Below are positions 6,032 to 6,978 of a stretch of 6,978 nucleotides of DNA, in pieces (within the stretch, counting starts at the first letter, position 1; each line of letters opens with the position of its first letter). The position numbers were made by a program, and so were the translations under genes. Origin of the DNA: Anaerolineae bacterium (GTDB lineage: Bacteria > Chloroflexota > Anaerolineae > Anaerolineales > Villigracilaceae); contig PMLN01000381.1 in assembly GCA_003158885.1 (NCBI GenBank), forward strand, positions 1 through 6,978, written 5' to 3'. Below the pieces are notes generated by a model. The model saw only the letters and a program-made list of their open reading frames with translations, was not told where the DNA came from and ran no database searches.

Positions 6032-6058
6032 TTGTCTCTTTTCCCCCCAATCTATGAT
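6032..6058 (+). promoter_or_regulatory. Promoter candidate for the acyltransferase unit
   Basis: TATGAT (6053-6058) is a five-of-six -10 match. TTGTCT (6032-6037; three or four bases of the -35 consensus, depending on alignment) lies 15 bases before it, slightly short. It follows the strong terminator and precedes the kinase-like remnant and the acyltransferase gene, the expected place for a new transcription unit. Transcription would start near 6065, about 150 bases before the acyltransferase ATG. Confidence 0.4.
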
Positions 6059-6182
6059 AAACTCCCGCCATCTTGAGTATGACTGGAGTGGAATCTTGAG
6101 ATACTTCATCGAAGTGGACGGCCAAAGTCTCGAGCAGGATACGCTCATGGTTTCCGTGATGAACGGCTTACGGCCGGGATAA
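6054..6182 (+). pseudogene. Probable diacylglycerol kinase (YegS/DagK-like) remnant
   Basis: This frame encodes 42 residues from ATG 6054, or 28 from TTG 6096, which has a GGAGTGG ribosome-like stretch just upstream. The end, FIEVDGQSLEQDTLMVSVMNGL, resembles the C-terminal beta-sandwich of diacylglycerol/lipid kinases, which typically reads V-x-V-D-G-x-x-L, a hydrophobic strand, then N-G-x-x-x-G-G-G. A TAA stops the frame exactly where the glycine run should follow. In the next frame K-S-S-A-P-D (about 6187-6204) could match the A-P-D-A segment that comes next in the family, suggesting a frameshift. The catalytic N-terminal domain is absent. A short functional peptide cannot be excluded. Its place in front of a phospholipid acyltransferase fits a former lipid-metabolism pair. 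The family call is from motif memory only. Confidence 0.4.
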
Positions 6183-6213
6183 TTGGAAATCATCTGCGCC
6201 TGATCGTCTTCCC

Positions 6214-6924
6214 ATGACCAATATATTCCGCTGGTTCGTCACCAATGCCATGAAACTTGGCCTGCACAGCCTGTGCCGGGTGGATGCGCCGGATATGAAC
6301 AAAATACCCGCGCGTGGGCCCTTGATCGTTTATACCAATCACACCGGCTCGATCGAAGTCCCGATGCTTTACGGGGAAATCTTTCCGCGCCCGCTTACAG
6401 GCTGGGCCAAAGTGGAAAGCTGGGATAACTGGTTCTTGAACTGGATATTCACCCTGTGGGGAGGAATCCCGCTGCGCCGCGGCGAAGCGGACCTCTCGGC
6501 GCTCAAAAAAGCACTGGCTGTTTTAAAACAGGGCTATATCTTTGGCCTGTCGCCCGAAGGGACACGCAACAAAACCGGCCAGCTCATCCCGGCCAAACCC
6601 GGGGTTGTACTGCTGGCCCTGCAGGCAAATGTGCCCCTCCTGCCGGTCGCTCATTGGGGCGGTGAAAACTTCACGACCAATTTGAAAAAACTCAAACGCA
6701 CCGACTTCCATATCCGCGTGGGCGAGCCGTTCAGGATCAACACGAACGGCGCAAGGATCTCCGGCGAAATCCGCCAGGAGATTGTAGATGAAATGATGTA
6801 CCGGCTGGCGGCCCTGTTGCCTGAGGAATACCGGGGGGTATATTCGGATCTATCAAAGACAACGGGAAAATATTTTATGAATGCCGATGAGCTTCCCCAA
6901 AAAGAAAAGGCTCATTGGGAATAG
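6214..6924 (+). CDS. PlsC-type 1-acylglycerol-3-phosphate acyltransferase
   Basis: 236 residues, a normal length for the PlsC/LPLAT family, which moves an acyl chain to lysophosphatidic acid to make phosphatidic acid at the inner face of the membrane. Motif I is N-H-T-G-S-I-E (42-48): the catalytic H43 is present, but the usual aspartate four residues further on is E48. Motif II is G-G-I-P-L-R-R-G (83-90), motif III S-P-E-G-T-R (113-118) and motif IV V-P-L-L-P-V-A-H-W-G (140-149). The N-terminus (residues 4-21) is a likely amphipathic membrane-binding helix. I recall a Chloroflexota subgroup with the same H-x4-E motif and a similar E-E-Y-R-G-V-Y-x-D-L tail, so the glutamate is probably a subgroup trait rather than damage. 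ATG 6214 is the first possible start after an in-frame stop at 6160. No ribosome site precedes it, so translation may couple to the upstream remnant. The exact acyl acceptor cannot be read from sequence. Confidence 0.85.
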   Translation: MTNIFRWFVTNAMKLGLHSLCRVDAPDMNKIPARGPLIVYTNHTGSIEVPMLYGEIFPRPLTGWAKVESWDNWFLNWIFTLWGGIPLRRGEADLSALKKALAVLKQGYIFGLSPEGTRNKTGQLIPAKPGVVLLALQANVPLLPVAHWGGENFTTNLKKLKRTDFHIRVGEPFRINTNGARISGEIRQEIVDEMMYRLAALLPEEYRGVYSDLSKTTGKYFMNADELPQKEKAHWE

Positions 6925-6945
6925 CCGTGATTAAAAACCTTTTGT

Positions 6946-6972
6946 ACACGGATTACACGGATCACACGGATT
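6946..6972. repeat. Three tandem copies of a 9-bp unit
   Basis: ACACGGATT (6946-6954), ACACGGATC (6955-6963) and ACACGGATT (6964-6972) follow one another without gaps, with a single base difference. The array starts 21 bases after the acyltransferase stop codon and ends at a T run near the window edge. Similar A-C-A-C-G-G-A-T-T arrays occur between genes of many environmental bacteria as far as I recall. The unit length is a multiple of three, but no gene reads through it here. Confidence 0.75.
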
Positions 6973-6978
6973 TTTAAA

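Larger units (their letters stand above)
5919..6213. other. Intergenic region between secreted protein and acyltransferase genes
   Basis: It holds the strong terminator (5958-6000), a promoter candidate (6032-6058) and the kinase-like remnant (to 6182). A 66-codon frame on the - strand spans most of it, but it has no ribosome site and no recognisable motif, and its start lies within the remnant. I see no RNA gene or riboswitch-like fold. Confidence 0.6.

Noticed and set aside
5993..6193. 66-codon - strand frame between the secreted protein and acyltransferase genes
   Set aside because: It ends within the terminator tail, shows no motif or ribosome site, and is antisense to the kinase-like remnant.
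1..6978. CRISPR array, tRNA, rRNA or riboswitch
   Set aside because: No regularly spaced repeats, cloverleaf-like segments, conserved rRNA stretches or known riboswitch cores were seen by eye on either strand.

Overview
The window looks like chromosomal DNA of a Chloroflexota bacterium, probably of the Anaerolineae. The basis is similarity judged from memory: the architecture of the large sensor kinase, the small pseudo-receiver protein beside it and the PlsC-type acyltransferase all resemble proteins I associate with that class. No rRNA or other marker gene is present to confirm this. All intact genes lie on the + strand.

Layout. Bases 1-81 are the 3' end of an unidentified gene. It overlaps the start of a YdeI-like (DUF1801) gene that has a good ribosome binding site but loses its family resemblance after about 17 residues. 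Bases 82-579 are mostly decayed DNA, with a probable transposase remnant on the - strand and a short dispersed repeat. A very large membrane protein gene (580-3687) follows. It joins a multi-spanning membrane region, an extracytoplasmic beta-sandwich-like domain, HAMP, a NarX-type histidine kinase, a receiver and a LuxR/NarL-type DNA-binding domain in one chain. A strong terminator follows it. Next come a perfect inverted repeat, a promoter that would give a leaderless mRNA, and a small pseudo-receiver gene (3810-4169). After 87 bases lies a gene for a secreted beta-rich repeat protein (4257-5918), closed by an excellent terminator. The last part holds a probable diacylglycerol-kinase remnant, an intact phospholipid acyltransferase gene (6214-6924) and a small 9-bp tandem repeat.

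How the genes may work together. The one-chain two-component protein could sense something outside the membrane and act directly on DNA. The pseudo-receiver gene and the secreted protein gene immediately downstream have no terminator between them and are natural candidate targets or partners; this is inference from position only. The acyltransferase belongs to a separate unit and serves membrane lipid synthesis.

The most noteworthy items are the full sensor-to-DNA fusion with its ectodomain, the neighbouring pseudo-receiver lacking the acidic pair, the inverted repeat next to a leaderless promoter, and two gene remnants marking past rearrangements.
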